64,000 nt of DNA from Streptomyces sp. I05A-00742 (GCF_013055795.1 NZ_JABETO010000008.1:38343-102342), one strand, 5' to 3'. Positions 7,904 through 17,190 are shown, counted from the first letter of the stretch. Numbers and translations: made by a program. Notes: a model not told the origin generated them from the sequence alone.

Positions 7904-9130
7904 TCAGCCCGACGCGACGGCGGTCCCGTCGCGCGGATCCCGCAGATCGTCCAGCGCGTCGTGGCCGTGGATCCAGGCGAGCCGGTCCGGGAGCGAGGCC
8001 AGTTCCGCGTTCCGGGCGTCGGCCCGCGGGCCGTCGGGGAACTGGAGGCAGCTCTGGTTCTGCCGGGAACCTGCCTGGATCAGCCGGGTCCTGGGGCGGC
8101 GCACCAGCTCGTACCGGCGCAGCGCCGCGGGCACGCCGTCCGTGTCCGCCGGGTCGGCCCCCGCCAGCAGCGCGGCGAGCACGGCCGCGTCCTCCAGCGC
8201 CTGGTTCGCCCCCTGCCCGTGGTGCGGCAGCATGGCGTGCGCGGCGTCGCCGAGCAGCGTCACCCGGCCGCGCGTCCAGACGCGCTGCGGCTCGCGGTCG
8301 TAGAGGGCCCAGCGGCCGGGGCGGTCGGCGGCGGCCAGGATGCTGGTGAGGGCCGGGTGCCACCCCTCGAAGGCCGCGAGCAGATCCGCCGTGCTCCCCT
8401 CGGCGACCCAGGACTCGACCGTCCACGCCGGGTCCGGCACCACGGCCAGGAAGTTGAGCAGCCGCCCGCCCGCGACCGGGTAGACCACCACATGACGGCC
8501 CGGGCCGAGCCACAACCACAGGACGGGCTCGGCCAGTTCGGGCAGGTGCGGCAGCCGCTCCAGCGGAACGAGGGCCCGGTAGCCACTGGCGCCGGAGAAG
8601 ACCGCCCCGTCCGGACCGAAGACCGCGCCCCGCACCGCGGAGTGGATGCCGTCGGCCCCCACCACCGCGTCCGCCTCGGCCTCGGACCCGTCGGCGAAGC
8701 GCAGCACGACGCCGTCCCTGGTCCTGTCCACGCCGGTGCAACGGGCGCCGAAGCGCACCGGCACCCCGTCCGCACTCCTCAGCAGGGCGCGCTGGAGAGC
8801 CGCCCGCTCCAGATGCCAGAACGGAGCGCCGAACCGCTCCTCGTAGGAGCCGAGCAGCCGGAGCCCCGCCATCGACCGGCCCGTGCGCCAGTGCCTGAAG
8901 TCGATACGCAGCGGGGCGACGGCCGACTCGGCGAGTGCTCCGTCCACGCCCAGGGCGCGCAGTACGCGGTGCCCGTTGGCACCGATCGCGACACCCGCGC
9001 CGGTGGCGGCCGGCTCCGGCGTCTGCTCGTGCACAACGGTCTCGACACCCTGCCGCCGCAGCGCGGCAGCGGTGGCCAGGCCACCTATCCCCCCGCCGAC
9101 GACAGCGATCCGCGGCCGTCTTCCGGCCAT
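7904..9130 (-). CDS. FAD-dependent aromatic-type monooxygenase
   Basis: A 408-residue flavoprotein of the p-hydroxybenzoate hydroxylase/UbiH class. It shows the dinucleotide-binding motif VVGGGIGGLATAAALRRQG at the N-terminus, the DG motif region DAVVGADGIHSAVRG, and the GD motif LLGDAAHAMLPHHGQGANQALEDA. It would hydroxylate or epoxidise a small, probably aromatic, substrate with NAD(P)H and O2. The ATG at 9130 follows AGGAGCGGGC. The frame stays open further upstream but those residues are not conserved in kind. It is monocistronic and divergent from the MFS gene at 9300; the substrate is unknown. Confidence 0.88.
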   Translation of the reverse strand: MAGRRPRIAVVGGGIGGLATAAALRRQGVETVVHEQTPEPAATGAGVAIGANGHRVLRALGVDGALAESAVAPLRIDFRHWRTGRSMAGLRLLGSYEERFGAPFWHLERAALQRALLRSADGVPVRFGARCTGVDRTRDGVVLRFADGSEAEADAVVGADGIHSAVRGAVFGPDGAVFSGASGYRALVPLERLPHLPELAEPVLWLWLGPGRHVVVYPVAGGRLLNFLAVVPDPAWTVESWVAEGSTADLLAAFEGWHPALTSILAAADRPGRWALYDREPQRVWTRGRVTLLGDAAHAMLPHHGQGANQALEDAAVLAALLAGADPADTDGVPAALRRYELVRRPRTRLIQAGSRQNQSCLQFPDGPRADARNAELASLPDRLAWIHGHDALDDLRDPRDGTAVASG

Positions 9131-9247
9131 GCCCGCTCCTCCCGCACGACGTGACCCGCCCGGATCCCCGAGGGTAGCGACCGGCCCATCGGCGCGCATA
9201 GGGGCGCATTCCGGACGGTGGCCGTGCGCGCGGTATCCGGACGAGGT

Positions 9248-9283
9248 TTGGCACACGGCGGAAATCCGGCACAGATTGGCACA
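9248..9283. promoter_or_regulatory. Direct repeats TTGGCACA, putative operator
   Basis: TTGGCACA occurs at 9248-9255 and 9276-9283, and a related CCGGCACA lies between them at 9266-9273. They sit 17-52 bases upstream of the chosen MFS start and in the divergent promoter region of the monooxygenase. A repressor of one of these genes could bind there; no cognate regulator is visible. Confidence 0.3.
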
Positions 9284-9299
9284 TTATCGGAAGCGCGAC

Positions 9300-10568
9300 A
9301 TGCGACGGAGTCGTCACGATCGAAGAGTGCCGAAGAACCGAACCGCTCCCCGCCCCCGCACCGTCACGCTGATGTCCTCGGGCCACGCCTGTGTGGACGT
9401 CTACCAGGGAGCGGTGGCCGCCCTCGTCCCCTTCTTCGTCTCCGAGCGGGCGTACACCTACGCCGCCGCCTCGGGCATCGTGCTGGCCGCGTCGCTGCTG
9501 TCGTCGGTGGTGCAGCCGCTGTTCGGGGCGCTCACCGACAGGTGGGCCATGCCGTGGCTGCTGCCGGTGAGCGCGCTGGTGGGCGGTGTCGGTGTCGCTC
9601 TGAGCGGGGTCGGCGGGTCCTACGCGCTCACGCTGGCCGCCGTCGCCGTGTCCGGGATCGGTGTCGCGGCGTACCACCCCGAGGCGGCCCGCGTCGCGCG
9701 CGCGGCCAGTCGGGGCAGCCATGTGGCGATGGGGTGGTTCTCCCTCGGCGGCAACATCGGGTTCGCCGTCGCCCCCTTGCTGGTCGCGGCCGTCGTCGCC
9801 ACCGGCGGTCTGCGCGCCACTCCGCTGCTCGTCCTGCCCGCCGTGGCGGGCGCGGCGTTGTGTGCGGCGGCGCTACGCACGGTCCGGGCCACCGGGACGG
9901 CCGCGGCGGGCGCCTCCGCGGGCCGGGCCGCAGGGGAGGACGACTGGGCGTCGTTCGTCCGGCTGTCCGGGGCCATCATGTGCCGTTCGGTCGTCTTCGT
10001 CGGGCTGAGCACGTTCATCTCGCTGCACGTGCGGCAGCGCACCGGGGGAGGTGAACCGGCGGGGACGGCGGCCCTGTTCGTGCTCTATCTCGGCGGGGCG
10101 GTGGGCACGGTGGCGGGCGGGAAGCTGGCCGGCCGGTACGGGCGGATCGCGGTGGTCCGGTGGTCGTACGCGCTGGCCGTGCTCGCCGTCGCCGGGGTCG
10201 TCCTCGTTCCCGGCCCGCCGCTGTACCTGTTCGTGGCGCTCACCTCGGCGGGGCTCTACGTGCCGTTCTCGCTGCACGTCACGCTCGGCCAGGACTACCT
10301 CCCCCGGCGCGTGGGCACCGCGAGCGGCGTCACCCTGGGGCTGGCCGTCAGCGTCGGCGGTGTCGCGAGCCCGCTCATCGGTACTCTCGCCGACGCCACG
10401 AGCCTGCGCGTCGCCCTCACGCCGCTGATCGCGCTGCCCGCCGTCGGCTGGCTCCTGCTGCGCACCCTGCGCGAGCCCGCGATGCCCGAGGCGGTCGCCG
10501 GAGGACGGGCCGGCGGTGCCGCGCGGCCGGAGCCGGAACGCCCCGGGGTCCGGCGCTCCGGCCGCTGA
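9300..10568 (+). CDS. MFS efflux transporter, fosmidomycin-resistance (Fsr)-like
   Basis: A 422-residue integral membrane protein with about 12 hydrophobic segments. The N-terminus (SSGHACVDVYQGAVAALVPF) and the SSVVQPLFGALTDRW segment are typical of Fsr-like exporters. GIGVAAYHPEAARVAR is also characteristic of this subgroup. It should export a small molecule by proton antiport. ATG 9300 is preceded by CGGAAG; GTG 9327 is an alternative start. It could serve the upstream pseudopeptide cluster, but two unrelated genes lie between, so this is a weak inference. Confidence 0.85.
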   Translation: MRRSRHDRRVPKNRTAPRPRTVTLMSSGHACVDVYQGAVAALVPFFVSERAYTYAAASGIVLAASLLSSVVQPLFGALTDRWAMPWLLPVSALVGGVGVALSGVGGSYALTLAAVAVSGIGVAAYHPEAARVARAASRGSHVAMGWFSLGGNIGFAVAPLLVAAVVATGGLRATPLLVLPAVAGAALCAAALRTVRATGTAAAGASAGRAAGEDDWASFVRLSGAIMCRSVVFVGLSTFISLHVRQRTGGGEPAGTAALFVLYLGGAVGTVAGGKLAGRYGRIAVVRWSYALAVLAVAGVVLVPGPPLYLFVALTSAGLYVPFSLHVTLGQDYLPRRVGTASGVTLGLAVSVGGVASPLIGTLADATSLRVALTPLIALPAVGWLLLRTLREPAMPEAVAGGRAGGAARPEPERPGVRRSGR

Positions 10569-10586
10569 CGGCCGCCGGGGAGTGGT

Positions 10587-11531
10587 TCAGGCCTGGCGCT
10601 CCGCGCCCACCGCCGCCGCGAGGACCAGGCGCAGTTCTTCGTACGTCGGCGCGAGCCGGAGCAGCCCGTCGGCGAGGGCCGGGTCGTCCCCGGTGCTGAG
10701 CGGGAGTTGCAGGCTGCCCAGGATCCGGGACTGCCGGACGGCGACGGCCGCCGCGTCGGGGAGCCCCAGCGCGTCCAGGCAGATGGCCGCGTCCCCGAGG
10801 CGGCGGGCGCCGACCCGGATGCAGAAGTCGCCCAGCATGGCGCGGATCCCGGGGTCGAGCCCCCGGCGCACCTGGGCGGCCAGGGCCTCGAGCGCGGCGG
10901 CCCCGCCGAGCGAGCCGGGCGGCATAGGCAGGTCGTCGCGGCCCGCCAGCCAGTCGACGGCCCGGGGCAGGGAGCGTCGCAGCGCCTCGTCCGGGGCGAC
11001 CTCGCGCTCCCGGACGAAGCCGGTGCGCAGCCCGTAGGGCGTGTCGGTGTAGGCGATCGTCTCCGCCCGCCAGGCGTCGAGGAACGCGGCGACCGGCAGG
11101 GTGGCCCAGGGGTGGCCCTGCGGGTCGTGGAGGAGCACGGTGCCGTCCTCGACGGCGAGAACCACCACGTAGTGGTCCCCGCCGTCCACGACGGGGGTGC
11201 CGGGCCGGTAGAGCAGCAGCCCCATGTCCACGGGGCCCACGAGGACGGGCCCGTGGGCGCAGGCCTCGCGCAACCGCTCGGCGGCCTCCTCCGGGGTGCC
11301 TCCGGCGCTGTGCTCGCAGGTCAGGCCCAGCAGGTCGACGGCCGCGTCCAGGCCGGTCTCCGGGTCCCAGCCGTAGGGGTCGAAGAACGGGAGGCCGTCG
11401 GGCATCAGCTGGACGCCGAAGGGCGAGCCGGTCAGCGTCTCGACGACGGCGGGGGCGGGGGCCGACGGCCCGATCAGCATCACCAGGGAGTGGGTGTAGC
11501 AGTAGGGGCCGGATCCGGCGTAGGGAATCAT
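10587..11531 (-). CDS. BtrH N-terminal domain-like protein (papain/C39-like fold)
   Basis: A 314-residue protein whose first half resembles the butirosin BtrH N-terminal domain. There is a candidate nucleophile in YCYTHSLVMLIG near the N-terminus, GPVLVGPVDMGLLLYRP, and a His-containing GGDHYVVVLAVEDG followed by LHDPQGHPW. BtrH transfers an acyl group from a carrier protein to an aminoglycoside. The C-terminal 120 residues are helical and uncharacterised. No aminoglycoside or carrier-protein genes adjoin it, so the partner is unknown. Start ATG 11531 is chosen because the conserved MIPYAGSGPYCYTHS starts there. It is convergent with the MFS gene. Confidence 0.65.
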   Translation of the reverse strand: MIPYAGSGPYCYTHSLVMLIGPSAPAPAVVETLTGSPFGVQLMPDGLPFFDPYGWDPETGLDAAVDLLGLTCEHSAGGTPEEAAERLREACAHGPVLVGPVDMGLLLYRPGTPVVDGGDHYVVVLAVEDGTVLLHDPQGHPWATLPVAAFLDAWRAETIAYTDTPYGLRTGFVREREVAPDEALRRSLPRAVDWLAGRDDLPMPPGSLGGAAALEALAAQVRRGLDPGIRAMLGDFCIRVGARRLGDAAICLDALGLPDAAAVAVRQSRILGSLQLPLSTGDDPALADGLLRLAPTYEELRLVLAAAVGAERQA

Positions 11532-11692
11532 GCGGGGCCTCCGATGGGCCGGTGGTGAACGGGACGCCCCCAGTCCAGGGCCTGCCACGGTGAGAGGGTC
11601 AAGCCCGGCGCCGCGGAGGCGGTTCGTTGGACGCCGGACGGCGCGTGAGCGAGAGTGGTCCGAGACATAATGATCAAGAGAGAGGCAGTGCC

Positions 11693-12778
11693 GTGGCACA
11701 GGAAGTCCGGGGCGTGGTGGCGCCGGGGAAGAACCAGCCGGTGCGGGTGGAGACCATCGTGGTGCCGGACCCGGGACCGGGCGAGGCCGTGGTGAAGGTG
11801 CAGGCGTGCGGCGTGTGCCACACCGATCTGCACTACAAGCAGGGGGGCATCAACGATGACTTCCCCTTCCTGCTGGGCCATGAGGCGGCCGGTGTGGTCG
11901 AGGCGGTCGGCGAGGGCGTGACCGAGGTGGCGCCCGGCGACTTCGTCGTCCTCAACTGGCGTGCCGTGTGCGGCCAGTGCCGTGCCTGTCTGCGCGGCCG
12001 GCCGCAGTACTGCTTCGCCACGCACAACGCCCGGCAGAAGATGACCCTGCCCGACGGAACGGAGCTGACCCCCGCCCTGGGCATCGGCGCGTTCGCCGAG
12101 AAGACCCTGGTCGCCGCCGGCCAGTGCACCAAGGTGGACCCCGCGGTCTCCCCCGCCGTGGCCGGGCTGCTCGGCTGCGGTGTGATGGCGGGCATCGGCG
12201 CCGCCATCAACACGGGTCAGGTGGGGCGCGGCGACTCGGTGGCGGTCATCGGCTGCGGCGGCGTCGGTGACGCGGCGATCGCGGGCTCGCGGCTCGCGGG
12301 GGCGGCCCGCATCATCGCCGTCGACATCGACGACCGCAAGCTGGAGACCGCCCGGAACATGGGCGCCACCCACACGGTCAACTCCCGTACCACCGACCCG
12401 GTCGAGGCCATCCGGGAGCTGACCGGCGGCTTCGGTGCCGACGTGGTCATCGAGGCGGTCGGCCGCCCCGAGACGTACGAGCAGGCGTTCTACGCCCGCG
12501 ACCTGGCCGGCACGGTGGTCCTGGTCGGCGTCCCCACCCCCGAGATGCGGATCGACCTGCCGCTGCTCGACGTCTTCGGCCGCGGCGGCGCGCTCAAGTC
12601 CTCCTGGTACGGCGACTGCCTGCCGTCCCGGGACTTCCCCATGCTCGTCGACCTGCACCTCCAGGGGCGGCTCGACCTGGCGGCCTTCGTGACGGAGACC
12701 ATCGGCCTGAACGACGTCGAGCAGGCCTTCGACCGGATGCACCAGGGCGACGTGCTGCGCTCGGTGGTGGTCTTCTGA
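11693..12778 (+). CDS. mscR: S-(hydroxymethyl)mycothiol dehydrogenase
   Basis: A 361-residue zinc-dependent alcohol dehydrogenase. The catalytic zinc motif is [10 protein letters not shown] and [14 protein letters not shown]; the structural zinc cysteines are in [15 protein letters not shown]. The NAD-binding motif is [18 protein letters not shown]. The whole pattern fits mycothiol-dependent formaldehyde dehydrogenase, which oxidises the adduct of formaldehyde with mycothiol to S-formylmycothiol. The GTG at 11693 follows GAGAGAGGCAG. Its TGA overlaps the ATG of the next gene by one base; the metallo-beta-lactamase-fold partner beside it supports the call. Confidence 0.92.
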   Translation: MAQEVRGVVAPGKNQPVRVETIVVPDPGPGEAVVKVQACGVCHTDLHYKQGGINDDFPFLLGHEAAGVVEAVGEGVTEVAPGDFVVLNWRAVCGQCRACLRGRPQYCFATHNARQKMTLPDGTELTPALGIGAFAEKTLVAAGQCTKVDPAVSPAVAGLLGCGVMAGIGAAINTGQVGRGDSVAVIGCGGVGDAAIAGSRLAGAARIIAVDIDDRKLETARNMGATHTVNSRTTDPVEAIRELTGGFGADVVIEAVGRPETYEQAFYARDLAGTVVLVGVPTPEMRIDLPLLDVFGRGGALKSSWYGDCLPSRDFPMLVDLHLQGRLDLAAFVTETIGLNDVEQAFDRMHQGDVLRSVVVF

Positions 12779-13407
12779 TGCCGGCCCGGATCGAGCACCT
12801 CGTCACCTCGGGCACCTTCTCCCTCGACGGCGGGGAGTGGGAGGTCGACAACAACGTCTGGATCGTGGGCGACGACAGCGAGGCGATCGTCATCGACGCG
12901 GCCCACGACGCCGACGCGATCGCGCGGGCGCTCGGCGACCGCCGGCTGCTGGCCGTCGTGTGCACCCACGCGCACGACGACCACATCGGAGCGGCCCCCG
13001 CCCTGGCCGCCCGCACCGGCGCCCCCGTCCTGCTGCACCCGGACGACCGCCCCCTGTGGGACCTCACCCACCCCGGCCGGGCGCCGGACGGCGGGCTGGC
13101 GGACGGCCAGGTGCTGCGGGTGGCCGGCGTCGAACTGACCGTCCTGCACACCCCCGGGCACGCGCCCGGCGCCGTCTGTCTCCACGCCCCCGCCCTGAAC
13201 ACGGTGTTCACCGGGGACACCCTGTTCCAGGGCGGCCCGGGCGCCACCGGACGATCGTTCTCCGACTTCCCGACGATCGTCACGTCGATCCGCGACCGGC
13301 TGCTCGCCCTGGACCCCGGAACGGTCGTCCGCACCGGCCACGGCGCGACGACGACGATCGGCGAGGAAGCGCCCCACCTCGACGAGTGGATCGCCCGCGG
13401 CCACTGA
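12778..13407 (+). CDS. Metallo-beta-lactamase-fold hydrolase, likely S-formylmycothiol hydrolase
   Basis: A 209-residue MBL-fold enzyme. The metal-binding motif HAHDDHIG (HxHxDH type), LHTPGHAPGAVCLH, FTGDTLFQGGPG and the final GHG (TGHGATTTIGEE) are all present, so both metal sites look complete. It resembles glyoxalase II-type thioesterases. It is translationally coupled to the mycothiol-dependent dehydrogenase and most likely hydrolyses S-formylmycothiol to formate and mycothiol, completing formaldehyde detoxification. The substrate is inferred from the gene pair. Confidence 0.85.
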   Translation: MPARIEHLVTSGTFSLDGGEWEVDNNVWIVGDDSEAIVIDAAHDADAIARALGDRRLLAVVCTHAHDDHIGAAPALAARTGAPVLLHPDDRPLWDLTHPGRAPDGGLADGQVLRVAGVELTVLHTPGHAPGAVCLHAPALNTVFTGDTLFQGGPGATGRSFSDFPTIVTSIRDRLLALDPGTVVRTGHGATTTIGEEAPHLDEWIARGH

Positions 13408-13425
13408 GCCGGACCTCCTCGCGGC

Positions 13426-13463
13426 GTGCGCCGGCCGACCCGTGACCGGAGCGGTCGGCGCAC
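13426..13463. terminator. Hairpin downstream of the formaldehyde operon
   Basis: GTGCGCCG plus ACC (13426-13440, with a four-base bulge) pairs with GGTCGGCGCAC (13453-13463). It starts 18 bases after the hydrolase stop and ends 47 bases before the next start. It has the expected place for a terminator but the bulge makes it less certain. Confidence 0.5.
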
Positions 13464-13510
13464 GTAGGATCGAATGGTCACATAGCAGGACCGAAGGGCG
13501 GGGAATCATC

Positions 13511-14143
13511 GTGGACACAACGGACCTGGTCGAGATCACCGACGCGGGCCAGCTGACGGAACTGCTCGGGGAACCACTGCCCCGCGTCCGGGACAAGGTC
13601 CGGCCGCAACTGTGCGACCTCGACCGGCAGTGGCTGGCACAGTCGCCGTTCTGCCTGGTGGCGACCGCGGACGCGGACGGCAACTGCGACGTCTCCCCCA
13701 AGGGCGACCCGGCCGGCGACCTGACGCTCGTCCTCGACGACACCACACTCGCGATCGCGGAACGCCCCGGCAACCGACGGATGGACGGCTTCCACAACAT
13801 CCTGTCCAACCCGCACGTCGGCCTGGTCTTCCTGGTCCCCGGCCGCGGCGACACCCTGCGCGTCAACGGCCGGGCCCGGCTGGTGCGCGAGGCGCCCTTC
13901 CTCGACCGGATGACGGTCAAGGGCCACCGCCCGCTGCTCGCCCTGCTGGTCGAGGTCGAGGAGGTCTTCTACCACTGCTCGAAGGCGTTCCTCCGCTCCG
14001 ACCTGTGGAAGCCGGAGACCTGGCAGCCGGAGAAGACCCCGCCGCGGGCACGGATCGCCAAGGCCCTGGAGCGGCCCGAGGACTCCATGGAGGAGCTGGA
14101 GCGCTACTACGGACCGCGGTACGCCGACCACCTCTACGGCTGA
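13511..14143 (+). CDS. PPOX-class FMN-dependent flavoprotein
   Basis: A 210-residue pyridoxamine 5'-phosphate oxidase-like split-barrel protein. Family features are FCLVATADADGNCDVSPKGDPAG, IAERPGNRRMDGFHNILSNPHVGLVFLVPG and RVNGRARLV. It resembles the MSMEG_1061-type actinobacterial FMN flavoproteins rather than true PdxH. Such proteins act as FMN- or F420-dependent reductases of unknown physiological substrate. The GTG at 13511 is preceded by GGCGGGGAATC. No operon partners are seen. Confidence 0.82.
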   Translation: MDTTDLVEITDAGQLTELLGEPLPRVRDKVRPQLCDLDRQWLAQSPFCLVATADADGNCDVSPKGDPAGDLTLVLDDTTLAIAERPGNRRMDGFHNILSNPHVGLVFLVPGRGDTLRVNGRARLVREAPFLDRMTVKGHRPLLALLVEVEEVFYHCSKAFLRSDLWKPETWQPEKTPPRARIAKALERPEDSMEELERYYGPRYADHLYG

Positions 14144-14219
14144 GCGCGCACAGCGAGCAAACAATCTGTTCACAACAACACCTTGACGCCCTGTCATACG
14201 CCAACGCATGCTTGCGGAC

Positions 14220-14672
14220 ATGGCGACAACCCCTGACCCCACCCCCACGGCCGACCCCTTCTCGCCCCCGGACCCCGATCAGGCACGGGCGCAACGCGTC
14301 CACGCGTCCCTGTTCCGGATCGCCGAGCGGCACGCGGCCACGGACACCCAGCGCCGGCGTCAGGCGCACCCCTCGGTCATCGGGCCGCACGAGGCCGTCC
14401 GGCTCGTGTCGTTCCTGCTCAGCGGGGCCGCCCTGCTCCAGGAGGACGAGCCGGAGGTGGACCGCGCCGACATCACGGCCGCTCTGAGCCTCGTCCCGCT
14501 GATGCGCGGGGAGATGGACGAGCTGGAGGCCGGGCTTCTCCGGATGGCCCGGGGGCGCGGCATGACCTGGCCGGAGATCGCCTTCGGCCTCGGGCTCGGC
14601 ACGCCCCAGGCCGCGCGGCAGCGCTACGAGCGGCTCGCCGACCGCACGGCGGCCGACGGGGAGCAGCTGTAG
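14220..14672 (+). CDS. Small HTH DNA-binding protein
   Basis: A 150-residue protein with a proline- and threonine-rich N-terminus and a C-terminal helix-turn-helix-like segment MTWPEIAFGLGLGTPQAARQ followed by RYERL. This pattern is common in short Streptomyces regulators. There is no good ribosome site before either ATG 14208 or ATG 14220, and TTGACG (14183-14188) with an AT-rich tract lies just upstream, so a leaderless or short-leader transcript is possible. It is convergent with the acyl-CoA ligase gene. The target is unknown. Confidence 0.7.
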   Translation: MATTPDPTPTADPFSPPDPDQARAQRVHASLFRIAERHAATDTQRRRQAHPSVIGPHEAVRLVSFLLSGAALLQEDEPEVDRADITAALSLVPLMRGEMDELEAGLLRMARGRGMTWPEIAFGLGLGTPQAARQRYERLADRTAADGEQL

Positions 14673-14692
14673 GACGTGGGGCCCCGCCCGGA

Positions 14693-16318
14693 TCATCCGG
14701 TGGCGGAGGCCGTTCCGGGGCGGGCGTCCTCGGGAGGGGTGCCGTCCGGTCCGGGCGCGGCGGCCCGCAGGGCGTTCTTGTCGATCTTGCCGGTGGCGTT
14801 GCGCGGCAGCGCCTCCACCACCTCCACCGAGCGGGGGCACTTGTACCCGGCCAGCCGCTCCCGGCAGTGGGCCCGGAGCTCCGCCGCGTTGATCCGGGCC
14901 CCGGGAGCCGGTGCCAGGACGGCGTGCACCGACTCGCCCCACTTCTCGTCGGGCACGCCGATCACGGCGGTCTCGGCGACGGCGGGGTGTTCGGCCAGCA
15001 CCCGCTCGACCTCCGCGGGGCAGACGTTCTCGCCGCCGGTGATGATCAGGTCCTTCAGCCGGTCCTCGACGAAGACGAAGCCGTCCTCGTCGACGCGCGC
15101 CAGGTCCCCGGTGCGCAGCCAGCCGTCCTCGGTGATGGTCTCCGCCGTCGCGGCCGGGTTCCCCAGGTAGCCCTTCATCCGCTGACGGGTCCGCAGCCAC
15201 AGTTCGCCCCGGTGGCCCGGGAGGACCGCCGCCCCGGTGGCGGGGTCGACGACGCGGGTCTCGACTCCGGGCAGCGGGCGCCCGGCGGAGGTGAGGCGGT
15301 GCGCCTGGGCGGGGTCACGGTGGACCTCGGGGGCCAGCGCGGTGACGGCGCCGGAGACCTCGGTCATGCCGTACAACTGGAGGAACCGGGTGCGGGGGAA
15401 CAGGTCGAGCGCCCGGCGCAGCACCGGCAGGGGCATCGGAGAGGCCCCGTAGAGGCAGTGGCGCAGCCGGGAGAACGCGGCGACCGCCTCCGGGCCGGAC
15501 CGCATGATGCCGGGCAGCATGGCCGGCACCAGCACGAGGTGGGTGACGCCGTCGGCGACGGCCCGGCAGATGGCGTCGGGGGCCGGTTCGCGCAGGACGA
15601 CGGTGGGGGCGCCGGCGAGCATCGTGGTGATGGCGTAGCAGACGCCGCCGACGTGGAAGAACGGGAGGACGGCCAGGCTGCGGTCCTCCGGTCCCAGGGG
15701 CAGGACGGCGAGCAGCGCGGCCCCCTGCTCCAGCAGGCCCCGGTGGGTCAGTTCGGCGCCCTTGGGGAAGCCGGTGGTGCCGGAGGTGTAGAGGATGACG
15801 CAGGTGTCGTCGGGGTCGAGGCCGTCGAGGGCCGGCAGCGGCTCCGCCCGTTCGATCAGCGACTCATAGGCGACGGCTCCGCCGGTCACCGGCGCGTCCG
15901 GGGTTCCGGTCACGACGAGGCTGGGCGGGGCGGGCAGGTCGCGGAGGGCCGTCCGTAAGGGGTCGAGCAGTGCGGCGTCGGCGAACAGCACCTCGGCGCC
16001 GGAGTCCGCGAGGACGTAGGCGAGTTCGGGCGGCGCGAGGCGCCAGTTCAGCACGGCGGTGGCCGCTCCCGCGCCGGCGGCGGCGAGGACGGCCTCCAGA
16101 CAGGAGGCGCTGTTCCGGCCGACGACGGCGACCCGGCCGCCCCGGCCAACGCCCGCGGCGCGGAGGGCGCCGCGGAGGCGGTCGGCGCGTGAGCGGAGCT
16201 CGTGCCACGTCCGGCGGTCGGCCCCGGAGACCAGGGCCTCGGCGTCCGGTGAGCGGGCGGCCCAGTGGGCGGGCAACTCGTGCAGCAGGCGCGGACCTTG
16301 TGCGAGCGGTGCGGTCAT
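14693..16318 (-). CDS. Long-chain acyl-CoA synthetase (FadD-like)
   Basis: A 541-residue ANL-superfamily adenylating enzyme. The AMP-binding P-loop is ILYTSGTTGFPKGAELTHRG, followed by LQLYGMTE, WLRTGDLARVDEDGFVFVEDR, KDLIITGGENVCPAEVE, and the C-terminal catalytic lysine in PRNATGKIDKNALR. It activates a carboxylic acid as the acyl adenylate and transfers it to CoA. The start ATG 16318 is preceded by GGGGGAACGGG; the frame is open upstream but without similarity. No carrier-protein domain is attached. The acid substrate is not predictable. Confidence 0.9.
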   Translation of the reverse strand: MTAPLAQGPRLLHELPAHWAARSPDAEALVSGADRRTWHELRSRADRLRGALRAAGVGRGGRVAVVGRNSASCLEAVLAAAGAGAATAVLNWRLAPPELAYVLADSGAEVLFADAALLDPLRTALRDLPAPPSLVVTGTPDAPVTGGAVAYESLIERAEPLPALDGLDPDDTCVILYTSGTTGFPKGAELTHRGLLEQGAALLAVLPLGPEDRSLAVLPFFHVGGVCYAITTMLAGAPTVVLREPAPDAICRAVADGVTHLVLVPAMLPGIMRSGPEAVAAFSRLRHCLYGASPMPLPVLRRALDLFPRTRFLQLYGMTEVSGAVTALAPEVHRDPAQAHRLTSAGRPLPGVETRVVDPATGAAVLPGHRGELWLRTRQRMKGYLGNPAATAETITEDGWLRTGDLARVDEDGFVFVEDRLKDLIITGGENVCPAEVERVLAEHPAVAETAVIGVPDEKWGESVHAVLAPAPGARINAAELRAHCRERLAGYKCPRSVEVVEALPRNATGKIDKNALRAAAPGPDGTPPEDARPGTASATG

Positions 16319-16434
16319 CCCGTTCCCCCCGGTCGAGGCTCCGGGCAGCGTACCGGCGCAGCGGCGGGCCGGGGAACGGGACGAGCCGGGACTTCTCTCC
16401 CCCGGTCTCCCCCGGCCCGTCGGTGCGGGGACGG

Positions 16435-16968
16435 TCAGGTGCCGGGCTTGCGGCCGTACACGAAGACGTCGTCGCCCTTGCGCAGCAGGTTCCAGTACGC
16501 CTGAGCGTCCTTCGTCCGCATGTTGACGCAGCCGTGGGAGCCGGGCGGCGAGTACACGCTGCCGCTGATGGCGTGGAAGGCCTGCCCCCCGTCGAAGAAC
16601 TGGCTGTACGGCATCTTCACGTTGTAGAGGGAGGAGACGTGGTTCTTGTCGCGCCAGTAGACCTTCTTCAGGCCGGTGCGCGTGGCGAAGCCCTTTCTGC
16701 CCGAGCGTATGTGGACCGGGCCGTACTTGACCTTCTTGCCGTCCTGTATCCAGCTCACCTGCCGGGTCAGGTCGACGCAGGCGATCCTGCCCTTGTTCGT
16801 CGGGCAGGTGACCTTCGCGGAGGCCTTGGCGGGGGCGGTTTTGGCAGGGGCCTTGGCGGGCGCCGCCTGGGCGGTCCCGCCGGCCACCACGGCCAGGGGG
16901 ACGGCGAGGCCGGCGGCGCCCAGGAGGACGCCGAGCCGTGTCCGGAGAGGGGTGTGTGTCCTTGTCAT
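16435..16968 (-). CDS. Secreted L,D-transpeptidase (YkuD fold)
   Basis: A 177-residue exported protein. The signal peptide (RTRLGVLLGAAGLAVPLAVV, AxA at TAQA) is followed by an Ala/Pro/Lys-rich linker and a YkuD catalytic domain. The active-site motif is HAISGSVYSPPGSHGCVNM, with the nucleophilic cysteine in SHGCVNM. Such enzymes form 3-3 crosslinks in peptidoglycan or attach proteins to it. ATG 16968 is chosen because the signal peptide starts there; the ribosome site is weak. It lies downstream of nothing obviously related. Confidence 0.88.
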   Translation of the reverse strand: MTRTHTPLRTRLGVLLGAAGLAVPLAVVAGGTAQAAPAKAPAKTAPAKASAKVTCPTNKGRIACVDLTRQVSWIQDGKKVKYGPVHIRSGRKGFATRTGLKKVYWRDKNHVSSLYNVKMPYSQFFDGGQAFHAISGSVYSPPGSHGCVNMRTKDAQAYWNLLRKGDDVFVYGRKPGT

Positions 16969-17190
16969 GCACGGTAAGACCACCGAAATCCCCACTTGGT
17001 TGCATACCGCACACGGCTCTTCCGGCGGAACGCGATCTTCCCCCGCCCCCCGGTCGACCAGCCGTCGACAGGGGGTTACTCTCATGCCGACACGTGCCGT
17101 GAACTCCCGTGCACAGTCCGGCTTTTGTCCGTTCTCCCCATGTCCTCCCGTATCATCTCGCTCTCCAGCCCAGGACCCCTTGTGACCCTG

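Noticed and set aside
9300..10568. Fosmidomycin resistance as the actual role of the MFS transporter
   Set aside because: Similarity to Fsr shows family membership only; no phosphonate biosynthesis genes are in the window.
14693..16318. Acyl-CoA ligase as part of a siderophore or NRPS cluster
   Set aside because: No carrier-protein, condensation or siderophore genes adjoin it; neighbours are unrelated.
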